Below are positions 1 to 10,300 of a DNA stretch of 53,591 nt, one piece after another. The translations under genes were made by a program, and so were the position numbers. The notes under the pieces were generated by a model that saw only the letters and a program-made list of their open reading frames with translations, did no database searches and was not told the origin of the DNA. Each line of letters begins with the position of its first letter. Positions within the stretch are counted from its first letter, which is position 1. The DNA is from Anaerolineae bacterium (lineage in GTDB: Bacteria > Chloroflexota > Anaerolineae > Promineifilales > Promineifilaceae): assembly GCA_023384415.1 (NCBI GenBank), contig JAHDWJ010000020.1, positions 1-53,591 of the forward strand, read 5' to 3'.

Positions 1-2
1 TA

Positions 3-530
3 GTTGATTGGCATCCACAGCTTTATGAAGACTGGCTGGCCTGGTATCGGCGCAATCTGGGAACAGGGGAGAGTTTCATCCGGCTGTATAATCTGAACAG
101 CAGTGAGCAGATCACCATACCTGTCACCGTGGCTCAACATACCTGGGTCAGCCTGGATGACCAATATGTCGTGTGGAGTGATTGGCGTAATGGGGATAGT
201 GATATTTATGGGTATGACTTGATCAACCGACAAGAAGTAGCTTTCGTCACTGGTCCTTTCAGTCAAAGTAATGGGGTTATTCACGAAGGGTTGCTCTTGT
301 ATATTGATTACGAAAACCCGTTCACCCTTCGCGTGTATCACCTTGATACTCAACAAACTTATCTCCTTTTTCAACAGCAACCACATCATCTCCTTCATCG
401 TCAAATTGCCATAGACGCGGGTACAGTTGTTTGGCAGGATGGGACGGCTCAACCAACAATTCAAAGCACTATTTATGTAGCCCAGCAGCTCCCAGAGCGG
501 TTTTACTTGCCCGTTTTGGGTCGCCCGTGA
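3..530 (+). CDS. Secreted TolB-like beta-propeller protein, 3' part
   Basis: The reading frame is open from the left edge of the window, so the start lies outside it. The encoded protein has WD40/PD40-like blades with the motif WSDWRNGDSDIYGYD, typical of TolB-type propeller repeats. It ends in RFYLPVLGRP, the same ending as the complete paralogue at 1410-2531. The two are alike almost codon by codon across this part, so they are tandem duplicates separated by a decayed third gene. The likely location is outside the cell, because the full paralogue carries an N-terminal membrane segment. The binding partner is unknown. There is no GCGGCCGC motif in or near it, unlike the rest of the window. 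Confidence 0.8.
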   Translation, partial: VDWHPQLYEDWLAWYRRNLGTGESFIRLYNLNSSEQITIPVTVAQHTWVSLDDQYVVWSDWRNGDSDIYGYDLINRQEVAFVTGPFSQSNGVIHEGLLLYIDYENPFTLRVYHLDTQQTYLLFQQQPHHLLHRQIAIDAGTVVWQDGTAQPTIQSTIYVAQQLPERFYLPVLGRP

Positions 531-544
531 TCTGTATTGTAACT

Positions 545-613
545 CAGGTGTGATATGGGTATGTTAATATCACACCTGCAAATAAGGGAGTATGACCATA
601 CACCCCTATTTGC
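545..613 (+). terminator. Two consecutive hairpins after the first propeller gene
   Basis: A perfect 12-bp stem (CAGGTGTGATAT at 545-556 with its complement at 567-578, 10-nt loop) starts 15 bp after the stop codon. A second inverted repeat follows directly, with outer arms GCAAATA at 577-583 and TATTTGC at 607-613. Neither is followed by a run of T, so termination is likely but not certain. The structures could instead protect the 3' end of the mRNA. Confidence 0.45.
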
Positions 614-634
614 ATAAGATTATTATCGCTTGAA

Positions 635-890
635 TTAAATCGTCAGCAATTCTCAATTTGCCTTGAAATGGATGTAGGGGCGGGCGGGACAGGTGGGCCA
701 GAGTTTTGGTCAAACGGAAACATTTCGTTCCCACCTGTCTCGCCCTGATTTGGCCGCAATGGGGGTGTAAAAGGGGGTGAGACAGGCGGGAATAAGGTTA
801 AACCGCTTGACCCAGATGGTTGCCCGCCTGTCCCACCCCTACCACACTACCACACAACGGGTTCTAAATTGAGAATTGCTGTTAAATCGT
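635..890. mobile_element. MITE with perfect 16-bp terminal inverted repeats and 9-bp target duplication
   Basis: The element spans 644-881 (238 bp). Its left end CAGCAATTCTCAATTT and right end AAATTGAGAATTGCTG are exact reverse complements. It is bounded on both sides by the direct repeat TTAAATCGT (635-643 and 882-890), a 9-bp target site duplication. The interior has no coding frame. It does have two long imperfect hairpins, about 676-747 and 773-839, built from gacaggtggg- and gacaggcggg-type arms. This is a non-autonomous element mobilised by a transposase in trans. The transposase family cannot be named from the ends alone. It sits just upstream of the promoter at 899-926. Confidence 0.85.
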
Positions 891-898
891 ATTTAAAT

Positions 899-926
899 TT
901 GTGCCTCAGAATGAAATTGTTATAAT
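899..926 (+). promoter_or_regulatory. Sigma70-type promoter of the microsatellite gene
   Basis: TTGTGC at 899-904 and TATAAT at 921-926 are separated by 16 bp, and a TG precedes the -10 box (TTGTTATAATC). The spacing to the ATG at 991 is 65 bp. The same TGTTATAATC string occurs upstream of tadA and ccmB. Confidence 0.55.
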
Positions 927-990
927 CTGGGTGAATAACCCACTTTCTGACTCGCTTGTTTATTAAAATCCCATATACGAAGAGGTTGAC

Positions 991-1399
991 ATGATGCAAA
1001 AACCCCGTACCATTCTGTCTGTCTGTCTGTCTGTCTGCTGCTCATGATCATGGTCGTTTTCGCCACCCTACGGAGTTTACTTACTGTAACCCAGATACAA
1101 TGGCCCTTGATCTAGAATATACCGTCAATGCTTTTGAGACTCGCACCTACGTAGACCGATATGCTTATTGGGTAGATTGGCGGCCCACGCCAACACCTAC
1201 GCCGACACCCACCCCCATTGGCACCCCAGCAAACACAGCTACTCCTGGTACCAATGACCGCGACAGTGAGAATGATACCCCATTAGCCCCGATGGCTTTC
1301 TGTGTTGAACCGGCCATCAATACTATCGCCTTATTCACCGGTGATAGCTATAACGTGTTAACGCAAGCGGGTGAAATATACCGCTATTTAGGCCGATAG
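991..1399 (+). pseudogene. Decayed secreted-protein gene with CTGT microsatellite near its start
   Basis: An ATG at 991 opens a leader (MMQKPRTILS) that runs into five CTGT units at 1015-1034 and then stops at 1045. Immediately after the repeat, another frame encodes a hydrophobic signal-like stretch (LLLMIMVVFATL) that ends near 1125. The third frame is open from 995 to 1399 and encodes a (Pro-Thr)n linker and a C-terminal part with two methionine-rich turns. Losing one CTGT unit would join the ATG at 991 to the 1399 stop. Gaining one would join it to the signal-like stretch. Either this is a phase-variable reading frame or, more simply, a pseudogene with at least two frameshifts. It lies 10 bp before the intact propeller gene and may share its promoter. 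Confidence 0.6.
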
Positions 1400-1409
1400 G
1401 GGTGCTAGA

Positions 1410-2531
1410 ATGAACGAAATGTACACCTCTTCTTCTCCTATCCACTGGTCAAAAATATTTTGGCTTGTTATGTTGTTAGGCTTAACCTCTCTTTATACCA
1501 TCCAGGTGATAGCTAGACAAAACAACGTTAACCCTTGGGTATCTTATCCGATTCATCAAACTCGTATCGTTTTTGACCTGGCAATTGATTGGCCCCATGT
1601 GATCTGGTTGGATAAACCTGGGTTTTTAGAGCCAGCTAGAATTCTGCTCAAAAACCTCGAAACCAATACCATTCAAGATTTAACTGGGTATTTCCCCTGT
1701 GATTTGATAGGGTCTGGGTTTGGCGACCTGGCACTAGATGGGGAATGGTTAGTGGGATCTTTTGGCTGCAATTATCCTTCTACGTATGAAATCTTTGCCT
1801 TCAATTTAAACAGTCTGGAACTAGTTCATATCTTGCCCCCACCAGGTTTGCCCCCGGAGCAAAAGTATGCAGATGAACCGGCTATTTATGGCAATCTTGT
1901 TGTCTGGAAGCAGCGAGATTGGACCTGGTCTCAATCAGAACTGCTTCTCTTTGATTTACAAAGCCGGACAGTCAGCACTATCACCACCCCTCCCCCTTCA
2001 ACAGTTGACTGGCACCCTGACATTTACCAAGATTGGGTGGCCTGGTATCGTCTAAACCTGGATACCGGGGAAAGGTTTGTTGGTCTGTTCAATTTGAGCA
2101 GCCGTGAGCAGATTACTATACCTATCACCGCAACCCCAAGTACCTGGGTCAGCCTGGATGAGCAATATGTTGTCTGGAGCGATAGACGCAGTGGGGATAA
2201 TGATATTTATGGGTATGATTTGATCAATCGGCAAGAAATCGCGCTGATAACTGACCCATTGAATCAAGGGAATGCCATCATTGATAATAGGATGATCTTT
2301 TACCACGACTATGGCCCCCCCCGCACGCTCCGTATGTATCACCTGGATACGCAACAGACGCACATCATCTATGAGCAATTACCAGATGAGGGGCTAAACC
2401 AGCTTATTGATTTGAATCAAGGCACAGCCCTTTGGATGGTTGCATTACATACGTCACCCGGGCAAAGAATAATCTATGTGGCCCAGCAGCTGCCGGAGCG
2501 GTTTTATTTGCCTGTTTTGGGCCGGCCGTGA
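1410..2531 (+). CDS. Secreted or membrane-anchored TolB-like beta-propeller protein
   Basis: This 373-aa protein has one N-terminal hydrophobic segment (about residues 11-30), which acts as signal or anchor. It is followed by six or so propeller-like blades. The clearest is WSDRRSGDNDIYGYD near residue 255, the DIYgYDL signature of TolB/PD40 repeats. The start ATG at 1410 is preceded by AGGGGTG. The protein ends in RFYLPVLGRP, identical in the partial paralogue at the window edge. The family suggests protein or glycan binding outside the membrane; no catalytic motif is seen. The two copies and the decayed gene between them look like a small tandem family. The gene is followed by a strong terminator. 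Confidence 0.8.
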   Translation: MNEMYTSSSPIHWSKIFWLVMLLGLTSLYTIQVIARQNNVNPWVSYPIHQTRIVFDLAIDWPHVIWLDKPGFLEPARILLKNLETNTIQDLTGYFPCDLIGSGFGDLALDGEWLVGSFGCNYPSTYEIFAFNLNSLELVHILPPPGLPPEQKYADEPAIYGNLVVWKQRDWTWSQSELLLFDLQSRTVSTITTPPPSTVDWHPDIYQDWVAWYRLNLDTGERFVGLFNLSSREQITIPITATPSTWVSLDEQYVVWSDRRSGDNDIYGYDLINRQEIALITDPLNQGNAIIDNRMIFYHDYGPPRTLRMYHLDTQQTHIIYEQLPDEGLNQLIDLNQGTALWMVALHTSPGQRIIYVAQQLPERFYLPVLGRP

Positions 2532-2569
2532 ATGGCGTTGCCAGCAGTGTGTTAAATTAAAACTTGCTT

Positions 2570-2610
2570 GAGGTGCCGGGTTCTTTTATGAAACCCGGCA
2601 CCTCATTTTT
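2570..2610 (+). terminator. Rho-independent terminator of the propeller gene
   Basis: A perfect 13-bp GC-rich stem (GAGGTGCCGGGTT at 2570-2582, complement at 2592-2604) is followed by ATTTTTATC. The loop is 9 nt. Confidence 0.85.
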
Positions 2611-2640
2611 ATCCCCCTCACGCATCACGCTTCACATCAC

Positions 2641-3528
2641 TCAATCTATCCAACCAGTTACATACACCTTTTCCCAGCCGCTCAACTCCGTAAACAGCCG
2701 CCACACGTGCCCATCGCTGGCCCGGATATAGGTGTCGTTATAGCGGGGGTATGAGGTGCGCTGGACGGCGGTCATATAGCCACCCATCTCCGGCTCTGTC
2801 GCCCACCCTAGCCGGGCCCGCACTCCTGGCTGCTCCCGCCACACCAGGCCAAACCCCCGTTGTGGTTGGTAATAACCCGGCGGGGGAATGATGGTGGGAT
2901 CAATTTCCGGATCGCCGGGGTCCCACAAATCTTCATAGGGATACCAATGGGGGGAACTGCCATCGGCAAAAAGGACATAAATGCGGTCTTCCCCCTGCAC
3001 CCATACCATGCGCCCATGCTCAAAAGGTTGTTCCGCCCCAGGAGAGACGATGGCCGGCCCCGCCGGGCATATCTCTGGATGGGGGGTGAAGAACCAGCTA
3101 TCGGGGCAGGTCAGAGGGATAGTCAGGCCGGCCTGCACATAGGTTCCCCCTTCGTTGCCAGCAAAAAGCATAAAGCTGGTCTGATTGCGCTCTAAGGGGC
3201 TGATGGTGTAGGTCATCGTCCCGGTGGGGCCGACTTCCCACCAGGTGCCTAGCTGGCCGGTAGGCAGCAGGTGAAACAGGGTGACCTGGGTGGCGTTTTG
3301 GGTGCCCCAGGCCAGTTCAATGGTCTGGCCAGGGTCAGCTATGGGCACATCGGCGTGGAAATAATGAATGATGGGCAGGGGATGCGGCCGCGCTACCAAC
3401 GGTAAGAAAGTATCCCCATCCCCTTGCCCGGCCACCTGCGTATACCCCACCCCCCAAAACACCCCCCCGGCAGCCAACAACAAACTACCTAACCACAGCG
3501 TTACCCATACAACAATTCGCTTGTTCAT
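2641..3528 (-). CDS. Secreted protein of a Chloroflexota-type family (RGFGLVWR motif)
   Basis: The start is set at the ATG at 3528 (MNKRIVVWVT), 32 codons inside the longest frame. It carries a proper signal sequence and GAGG lies 7 nt upstream. The product is about 295 aa. Residues 1-35 are the signal or anchor, followed by DTFLPLVARP, a Phi-L-P-Phi motif also seen in three other secreted proteins here. The middle part is Ig-like (LAWGTQNATQVTL). The C-terminal part has the pattern EQPFEHGRMVW, WDPGDPEIDP, YYQPQRGFGLVWRE and LGWATEPE. I recognise this from uncharacterised Chloroflexota exported proteins, where it often follows protein-kinase or peptidase modules. No catalytic residues can be named. 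Function unknown. Confidence 0.75.
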   Translation of the reverse strand: MNKRIVVWVTLWLGSLLLAAGGVFWGVGYTQVAGQGDGDTFLPLVARPHPLPIIHYFHADVPIADPGQTIELAWGTQNATQVTLFHLLPTGQLGTWWEVGPTGTMTYTISPLERNQTSFMLFAGNEGGTYVQAGLTIPLTCPDSWFFTPHPEICPAGPAIVSPGAEQPFEHGRMVWVQGEDRIYVLFADGSSPHWYPYEDLWDPGDPEIDPTIIPPPGYYQPQRGFGLVWREQPGVRARLGWATEPEMGGYMTAVQRTSYPRYNDTYIRASDGHVWRLFTELSGWEKVYVTGWID

Positions 3529-3712
3529 GTGCGCCTCGCTTGCGGAAATAAAGCTTGCAGCACACTCCGCTGTCTTTACACCTATCTCTTTATCCCCGCC
3601 AGATACCAGTACAGTTCTATCCAACTAGTAATTACCAACGCTCTCTGATTATGGCCGTTTCCTTACCAGGCTACTTCAGGCTTGGTCAGAAAACCAGCCT
3701 GAGCAGTTACAA

Positions 3713-4075
3713 TTACAGGGTAAAAAGGTCATAGGCATAGCCGTTATGATATGACCTCGGTAGTTGGGGGCGCTGCACATGTGAAACCAGTACTTCAAGA
3801 ACAGGTGCTGGGGGAACAAATTGTTCATCATCATAGCGGTATGCTGGCATGGCTTGTTCTCTTACGATATGAATGGATGGCATTCGAACGCGACGTGGCG
3901 TTTCAGGTTCGACCCACTCTAAGTAACAAATAATCTCACCATATTGAGCTAAAACCTCGTTGAAGACTGCCTGTTTATCTGGACCAACGGCGATGACCTG
4001 CCCCTGATAAATAGCAACGACCTGTCCGCTGTATTTCTGATGCAGCTGCGGTTTTAACCGATTAAACGCTGCCAC
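3713..4075 (-). CDS. DUF5678 domain protein, probably 5'-damaged
   Basis: The core VAIYQGQVIAVGPDKQAVFNE (residues about 19-39) matches the DUF5678 pattern, a short alpha/beta domain common in Chloroflexota and cyanobacteria, often beside a retropepsin-like protease gene. No such protease gene is next to it here. The listed start is a GTG, but the frame continues 35 codons upstream with sensible sequence (DLPDNTPVKIQVRPITQDE) up to a stop, without any ATG. The true start may have been lost, or the gene may begin at an alternative codon. There is no clear RBS at the GTG. Function unknown; a regulatory or antitoxin-like role is only a guess from the genomic company these genes keep. Confidence 0.6.
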   Translation of the reverse strand: MAAFNRLKPQLHQKYSGQVVAIYQGQVIAVGPDKQAVFNEVLAQYGEIICYLEWVEPETPRRVRMPSIHIVREQAMPAYRYDDEQFVPPAPVLEVLVSHVQRPQLPRSYHNGYAYDLFTL

Positions 4076-4267
4076 TTCCTGCTCAAAGACATCATCTTGC
4101 AGTTCATCTTGAGTTATGGGACGAACTTGTATTTTTACTGGTGTGTTGTCAGGCAGATCCAGGTCTTGCTCAAGTTACAAAATACCATTTTTGTACAAAG
4201 CGTGTGTTGTAAATTCCATCATCCTGATACTCCAGATTGCTCTAGCTGTACAGATCAGCCGCTTGAT

Positions 4268-4321
4268 TTGTCGTAACCGCTTTAGCGGCCCAAGGTGGGA
4301 TCGTTAAAGCGATTACGACAA
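4268..4321. repeat. 54-bp inverted repeat between the A2M gene and the DUF5678 gene
   Basis: The left arm TTGTCGTAACCGCTTTAGCG (4268-4287) pairs with 4302-4321 with two mismatches; the loop is 14 nt. It lies just downstream of the 6-kb alpha-2-macroglobulin gene on the minus strand. It could serve as terminator or processing site, or be a small palindromic element. There is no T-run on either strand. Confidence 0.6.
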
Positions 4322-4347
4322 CTCAAAAACGTGCCAACTCGCTCCCC

Positions 4348-7300
4348 CTACGGCTCAATCACAAACAGCATCCCATCACTGCGACCGAATACGTCGGGGA
4401 AGAACTCCTGGCGGGCCAGGGTTGGCCGTACCTGGTACACCCCAGGGATGATTGTTTGCAGATAGTAGGTGTATTGGTAGGTGCCGGCGGGCAGAAATTC
4501 GCTGTAAAAGACGATCCGCTCATTGCGGTACTCAATCCGGTTGAAATACCACCAGCCCCAATAGCCATAACGATAAGGCTCATCGGTGCGGTTGAGGCCG
4601 CCGCCCAGGTTAGACGCGCTGGTTTCCAGGCCAGGGTCAATCGCTTCGGCCCCGGCGGGGAAATAATCCTCAACGATGGCGTAGAGCAGATCGGTGGTGG
4701 CGACGATGTTTAGCTGTACTCGTACCTGCTGCCCGGCCCCTATACGAGTAATCGGGGGGCAGCTTTCCGTTTCTGGGTTGCAGGTGGCGTCGTAATAGGT
4801 GCGCTGTACGGAGATTCCCCGGCTGGTGGCGCTGATGGCGGCCGCGTCAATGAAACTATCCAGATACGCCGTGTAATACAGGTTGCCATTCCCATTCAAC
4901 AATTGGAAATCCAGGAAGTTGACCGTCTCCGGCACCAGGGAAGACAGGGGGATGGAGAGGTTGACCGGTGTGCCCAGGTTGTTTTGGTTGAATGACCCTT
5001 CGGCCAGGGTGTTCAGGTTGCTCTGGAACAGGTAGGTGTAATTGGCATTCAGCTCCCCAGAGACGATCATCCAGTCGGCCAGGGCATGGATGCTCCAGGC
5101 GGTTTCAATGGTGGTGGGCCAATGGCTGGCTGTCCGGGCGACCATTAACCAGCGTACCACATTGGGCAGGATGAGGTTATCCGGGTCAGCCTGGAGCAGG
5201 GCGGAGAGGATGATGGCCGTACCGCGAATATCGCTGCTCAGGTTATTCCAATCCTGGGTGTGGTTTTCCCAATGGGCCCCGGCCGCACTCAGGTTGGCCG
5301 TATCATTCAGATCGGCGATGAGGCTTTGCTGGGCGGAACTGCCCCTGCTGCCACTCTTTTCATACACCATCACCAGGTACCCTTTGGCATACGGGTTAAG
5401 CAAATCCCGATGCTCGGTGAACAACTCATCGGCAAAGGAGACGGTATCATTGTTGCCCGCTTCAGTGAGGATGTAGAGGTAGAACGCCTGCCGATTGACC
5501 TGCCAACTGTTGGTGAGGCGGGTGGCCGGGGCGATTAACCCCTGGATATAGCTGCTGGCCCGGTTTAAGGCCGCCGCGCTGACGGTAAAACCAGCCCGCT
5601 GGGCCATTACCAGGGAGAAGAATACCTGCCCGGTGAGATAGGAATCGGTGCGGCCGCTAAAACACCAGCCCCACCCTCCATCCGCCCGCTGTAATTCAAG
5701 CAGGGCGGTAATATCCTGGGTGGCCAGGTTGTTCAGCCGGTTACGTACCGAAGCATCCCCTACATTGAGTTCATCCAGGGCATAAACGAGGGATGAGGTA
5801 GCCAACAGCCGGTCCGCAAAGGCATAAGCACAGGTGGGGGGGAAGTCGTAGGTTTCATTGTAGGTGAGGGCTTCCAGGAGCGCGGCCGCGAGCGACGCCG
5901 TAATCTGCACCTCCACCGTCCCTTGCCGGTCATCCAGGCCAGGGGGCAGCAGCACCCCCTCTACCCGGCGGCCCGGCCCTGTCAGCATCCCCGATGTGCC
6001 CACAATATCTTCACCGGTATACCGATAAATCGGGATCAACTGGTTTGGCCCCTGGCCAAACGTCGGTTTACTGGCATCCGTGTACTGGGCATTGCTCACC
6101 CGGAAAGTCAAATCAGCCGCTTCCCGATCCTCAACCACCACCGGCCAACGCACCAACACACTGCCAGCGGATGGTATCGTAATTGTCTGTTCGGCGGCCG
6201 TTTGTAAGGTCACACCCAGGGCATTCAGCCGAACGGTGGCCGTCTGGCTGCTGCCGGAGTTGTTGTTGACAATGGCTCCCAGTTCAATCACATCGCCAAC
6301 GGTCATAAAGCGGGGGGTAACGGGGCGAATGAGCAGCGGCTTGGTAGAGATGATGTCATAGGTGGTCTGGCCGACCAGGGTATCCACAGTGGCCGCTTTG
6401 GCACTCATGCGCCAGGTGGTCAGGTTATCGGGCAGCTTCACTTCAACCACCGCCGTACCGGCGCTGTTGGTGGTGACAATCGCCTGCCAATAGGCCGTAT
6501 CCCGGAAATCTTTCCGCACATCATCTTCTTGCTGCTGATCACGCAGGGCAACCGACTCAGCCGAAGCATCACCGCCACCGCCGCCACCTAACCCACCAAA
6601 CGGGTTGGGAACTTCTAGCTCTAACCCTTCGCCGCTGTAAAACAGGCCGGACCCCAGGCGGCTGCGGAGGGGCTGCCGGGCGTAGAACGTCTCCAGTATC
6701 GGCGGGGCATTGTCTGGTTTAAGGGTCAGCACGGCCAGATCGACCAGGGCGAGGGAGACATCCGCCACCACCGGGCTGCCAGTGTGGTCTGTGACTTGTA
6801 CTGTGTAACTGGCGGTCTCACCAGGCTGGTATAGGGTGCGGTCACTGGTGATGGCGATATTGAGGGAGAGCTGTTCTGGGTTGACCACCAGCTCGGTCAT
6901 ACCCAAACGAATATCGGCGAAGGCGGTACCCCCCAGGGTACCCTGGATGGCTACCACGCTGACGAATACATTGGGGGCATAACCGGCGGGGATGGGCAGG
7001 GTGAGGGTATCGCTGCTACCGTTGAGGGTGATGATCCGCTCTTCGATGACCGTGCCCCGCTCGATGATGAGCCAGGCCCGCACTGGTTGGCTAAAGGGAG
7101 ATTGCACCAGGATGGTGGCGGTCTCCCCGACGTTATAGCTGTTTTTATCGGGGGTTAAATCCATGCGCCGCTCTCTGGGGTCGGAGCGCCAGCCGATAAA
7201 GCGGGGGTCTGTAACCCAAAGGAAGGTGCTGCTGGTGTAGCTGCCGCCCCGGTTGTCGGTAACCGTGGCTTTGGCGACATAAGTGCCCCCCTCTTCAGGG

Positions 7301-10300
7301 GTGAAGCTGGCGGCCGCACGTCCCTGGTTGTCGGTGGTAACCCGCTCTTGCCCGACCTGGCTGTCTACCGGTATCCAGCGGGTGCTGTACTGCCCGTACT
7401 GTTCGGTGCGTTCGCTTTGCCATTCACGCCGGTAGAAGGTGATATCTACTGGGGTGTTGGGCACGGGCTGGCTCTGCCAACCGATGGTGATGAGGTTGAC
7501 AGTGGCCTGGGTGCCGGCCGCGCTGAGGTAGTTGGCTGGGGCGATACCGACGTAGGTCGCGGCCGCGTGCTGATTCAGTGACGCCCTGGCCGAAACCGGG
7601 AACTGGCTCAAATCATACACCGTCGCTTCCAGGGTGACCTTCCAGCTTCCTTCATCTACATTGGCCAGGAGATCCGCCGGTATCGTTACCGTCAACCGGC
7701 CCTCCGCATCGGTGCGGCCAGAGCCATTGATCAGGTATTGGGTGCCCCGATAGGGACCAAAGGGATCGAAGTAATAGAAGGAGTAATCGCTATCAGTGAA
7801 GCTATAATAGGGGCCTTCCCAGGGGACAAAATATTGATCCGCGGTAATTTGCCATTCCACCGCCAAATCTGTTGCCGGGCCGCCAAAGAAGTAGCTGGCT
7901 TCAATCACCATCTCCGCCGTCTCACCGCGCCGCATATCAGTGGTCGAGGAGGTGACTTCAACCAGGAACTCTGGGGCACGGTATTCAGCGACGGTGAAAG
8001 TGCGCTCACCATAGAGATCATCTCCGTAATAGACCAGGGCATAGGTGCCCAACGGCCAATCAGCGGGAATGGCAAATTCACCGCTGAAGTTGCCCCGCGC
8101 ATCTACGGTTACCGGGATGGAAACGGAATTTATTTCGCTGCCGCTGTAATAGTTGTAGGAATTGACGTTCAGGGTGAGGCTGGTGCGTTCACTCAAGCTG
8201 TAGCGACCATAATTTTGATCCCGAACAATGCCCCGGTAATAGAGAGTGTCCCCTGGGCGGTAGATGGGACGGTCGGTGACGATGTAGAAAGTGGTGGGAA
8301 TTTCATCGCTGGTATCGGTGTTAAGGCCAAACTGGTACGGGCTGACGTTGACATCCCAACTGCTGCCCCCGATGCCGAAACCTGCCTGCCCAGGAGCATT
8401 GCTAACGGCCACAACCCCAGATAACCAGTTTGTTTCCGGGGGCGTGTAGGGGATACGGGCCAGGCCATTGCTATCGGTAGTAGCCCGGCCAACTTCGGTA
8501 TTGCGGTAATTGTAGAGGGTGATGGCGCGGCCGCTGGCTGGCTGCCCTGTGGCCAAATCGGTCGCCCACACATGGACAAAGCCAAAGGTCTCTTTGACTA
8601 CCAAATTGGTATCGGCAATGACGAGCAGGTTGCGCTGGTTTTGCCAATACCGTTCATACGGTTCACTCGGCGTAATTGGCTCGGCGATGAGAACATAAAC
8701 GCCCGTAGGCAAGACATCCCCATCGGCCAGGGGGGCAGTCAATACATTGACCTGATCTGAGCTAGTTACGGGATATTGCCAGGTACGGATAGGGGTACCC
8801 GGGAAGCGATCAGGCTCATTTATCGCCCACCAATTGTTGAAATAGCGTAAAGGCAACCCCACATCATATAGGGAGACATTGATCTGGTCGGTGGAGCGGT
8901 AGCCAATTTCGACCGTGGTGGGGTATTGGGTGGTAAGCTGGCTGAGGTAGGTGGGTAAATTAAGGGTGACAACCGGGGGCAGGCTGGAAGTGGTGAAGCT
9001 GAACACGTAATCACGCCCCAGGGTATTGCCATATGGGTCGGCCGCGCTGCCGGGCACGGTGACGGTGTACCGGGTGTTGGGGGTGATGGGGAAAACAAGC
9101 TGCATTCCGTTGGTCCAAAAGTCAGTGCGAAGACGGGCAGGGGCCGGTTCAACCAGGACTTTATCCAACAGGGTGGCCTCGTCCATAGGTGAAGCGAAGT
9201 TGATCTGGACGCCATAGAAATACCCGGCTTCGGCGATGGCCCCATTTTCGGGGTAGGTGCCGACGATGGCGGGCAGGGGAATGGTGGTGAAGGTGGAGCG
9301 GGTGAGACGGTTGAGCGCGGCCGCGCCGTTGGCCGAACGTGCCCCGGTATCTACAGTCAGGGTGTAATCGGTGCCCAGGTTGAGCCGGGCCGTGGGGGTA
9401 ATCAGAACGGTGCGATCTTCATCCGTCCAGCTAAATTGCAGGGAGGTGGCCGGGGATAGGGTGATCGCCCCTTCGGTGCTGGCCCGATTCATGGGCATAT
9501 TAAATTGCACCGAGAACCCCGCATCCAAATCTACATCCTTACGACCCTGGTTGGGTGATATGGTGACGACGCTGGGGCTGACCGTTGTGAAGCTCCAACT
9601 GTAATCCTCTTCCAGGACAGCCCCAACAATATCTTCCAACCCCCGATTGACTGTGACCTGGTAGCGGCTGGCCCCATCCAGCGGCGCATCGGGCACAAAA
9701 CGGTAGACGCTGGTGGAGACCCACTGCCCCTGCCCATCTAGCGGCGGGGTAAATTGGAGCGGCTGGGGCAAATTGCTTTGCTGGCTGGTGGCCGTGAGGG
9801 GGACAATAGGCCGGTTAAACAGCACCGTAATGGCTGAATCGGTCTGGACGTTATTGGTATCCGGGGAGGGGATGACCTGGCTGACAGCGATGTAGCCGAC
9901 GGTTTCCAGGTTGAGCAGGACGGGGGCTTCCAGCGATTGACCGTTCAATCCCTGGGCTTCGGGGCTAATGCGGACGTTGTACCGCTGCTGCCGGGTTAGC
10001 TGGGTAGACGGGGTGAAGACAACGGTATCACTGCGGGGCCAGGTGAAGGAGCCGCGCACCGCCTGGGTTGATCCCTGGGCCTGGGTGATGGCAAAGGCTG
10101 CTTCGACCGAAGCCCGGTTCATCGGTTGGTCAAAGCGGATGGTGATGGCCCCATTTAGGGTGGTCTCTTCGCCAGGGAGGGGGCTGCTGTAAACGATCTG
10201 GGGGGGCCAATCTATGTCGGCAGGATCAACCGGCTGAGGCTCGGTGGAAATAGGGATGGCGGTCGGTTGGGCGGTGGGGACAGGGGCGGGGGTGTTGGTC

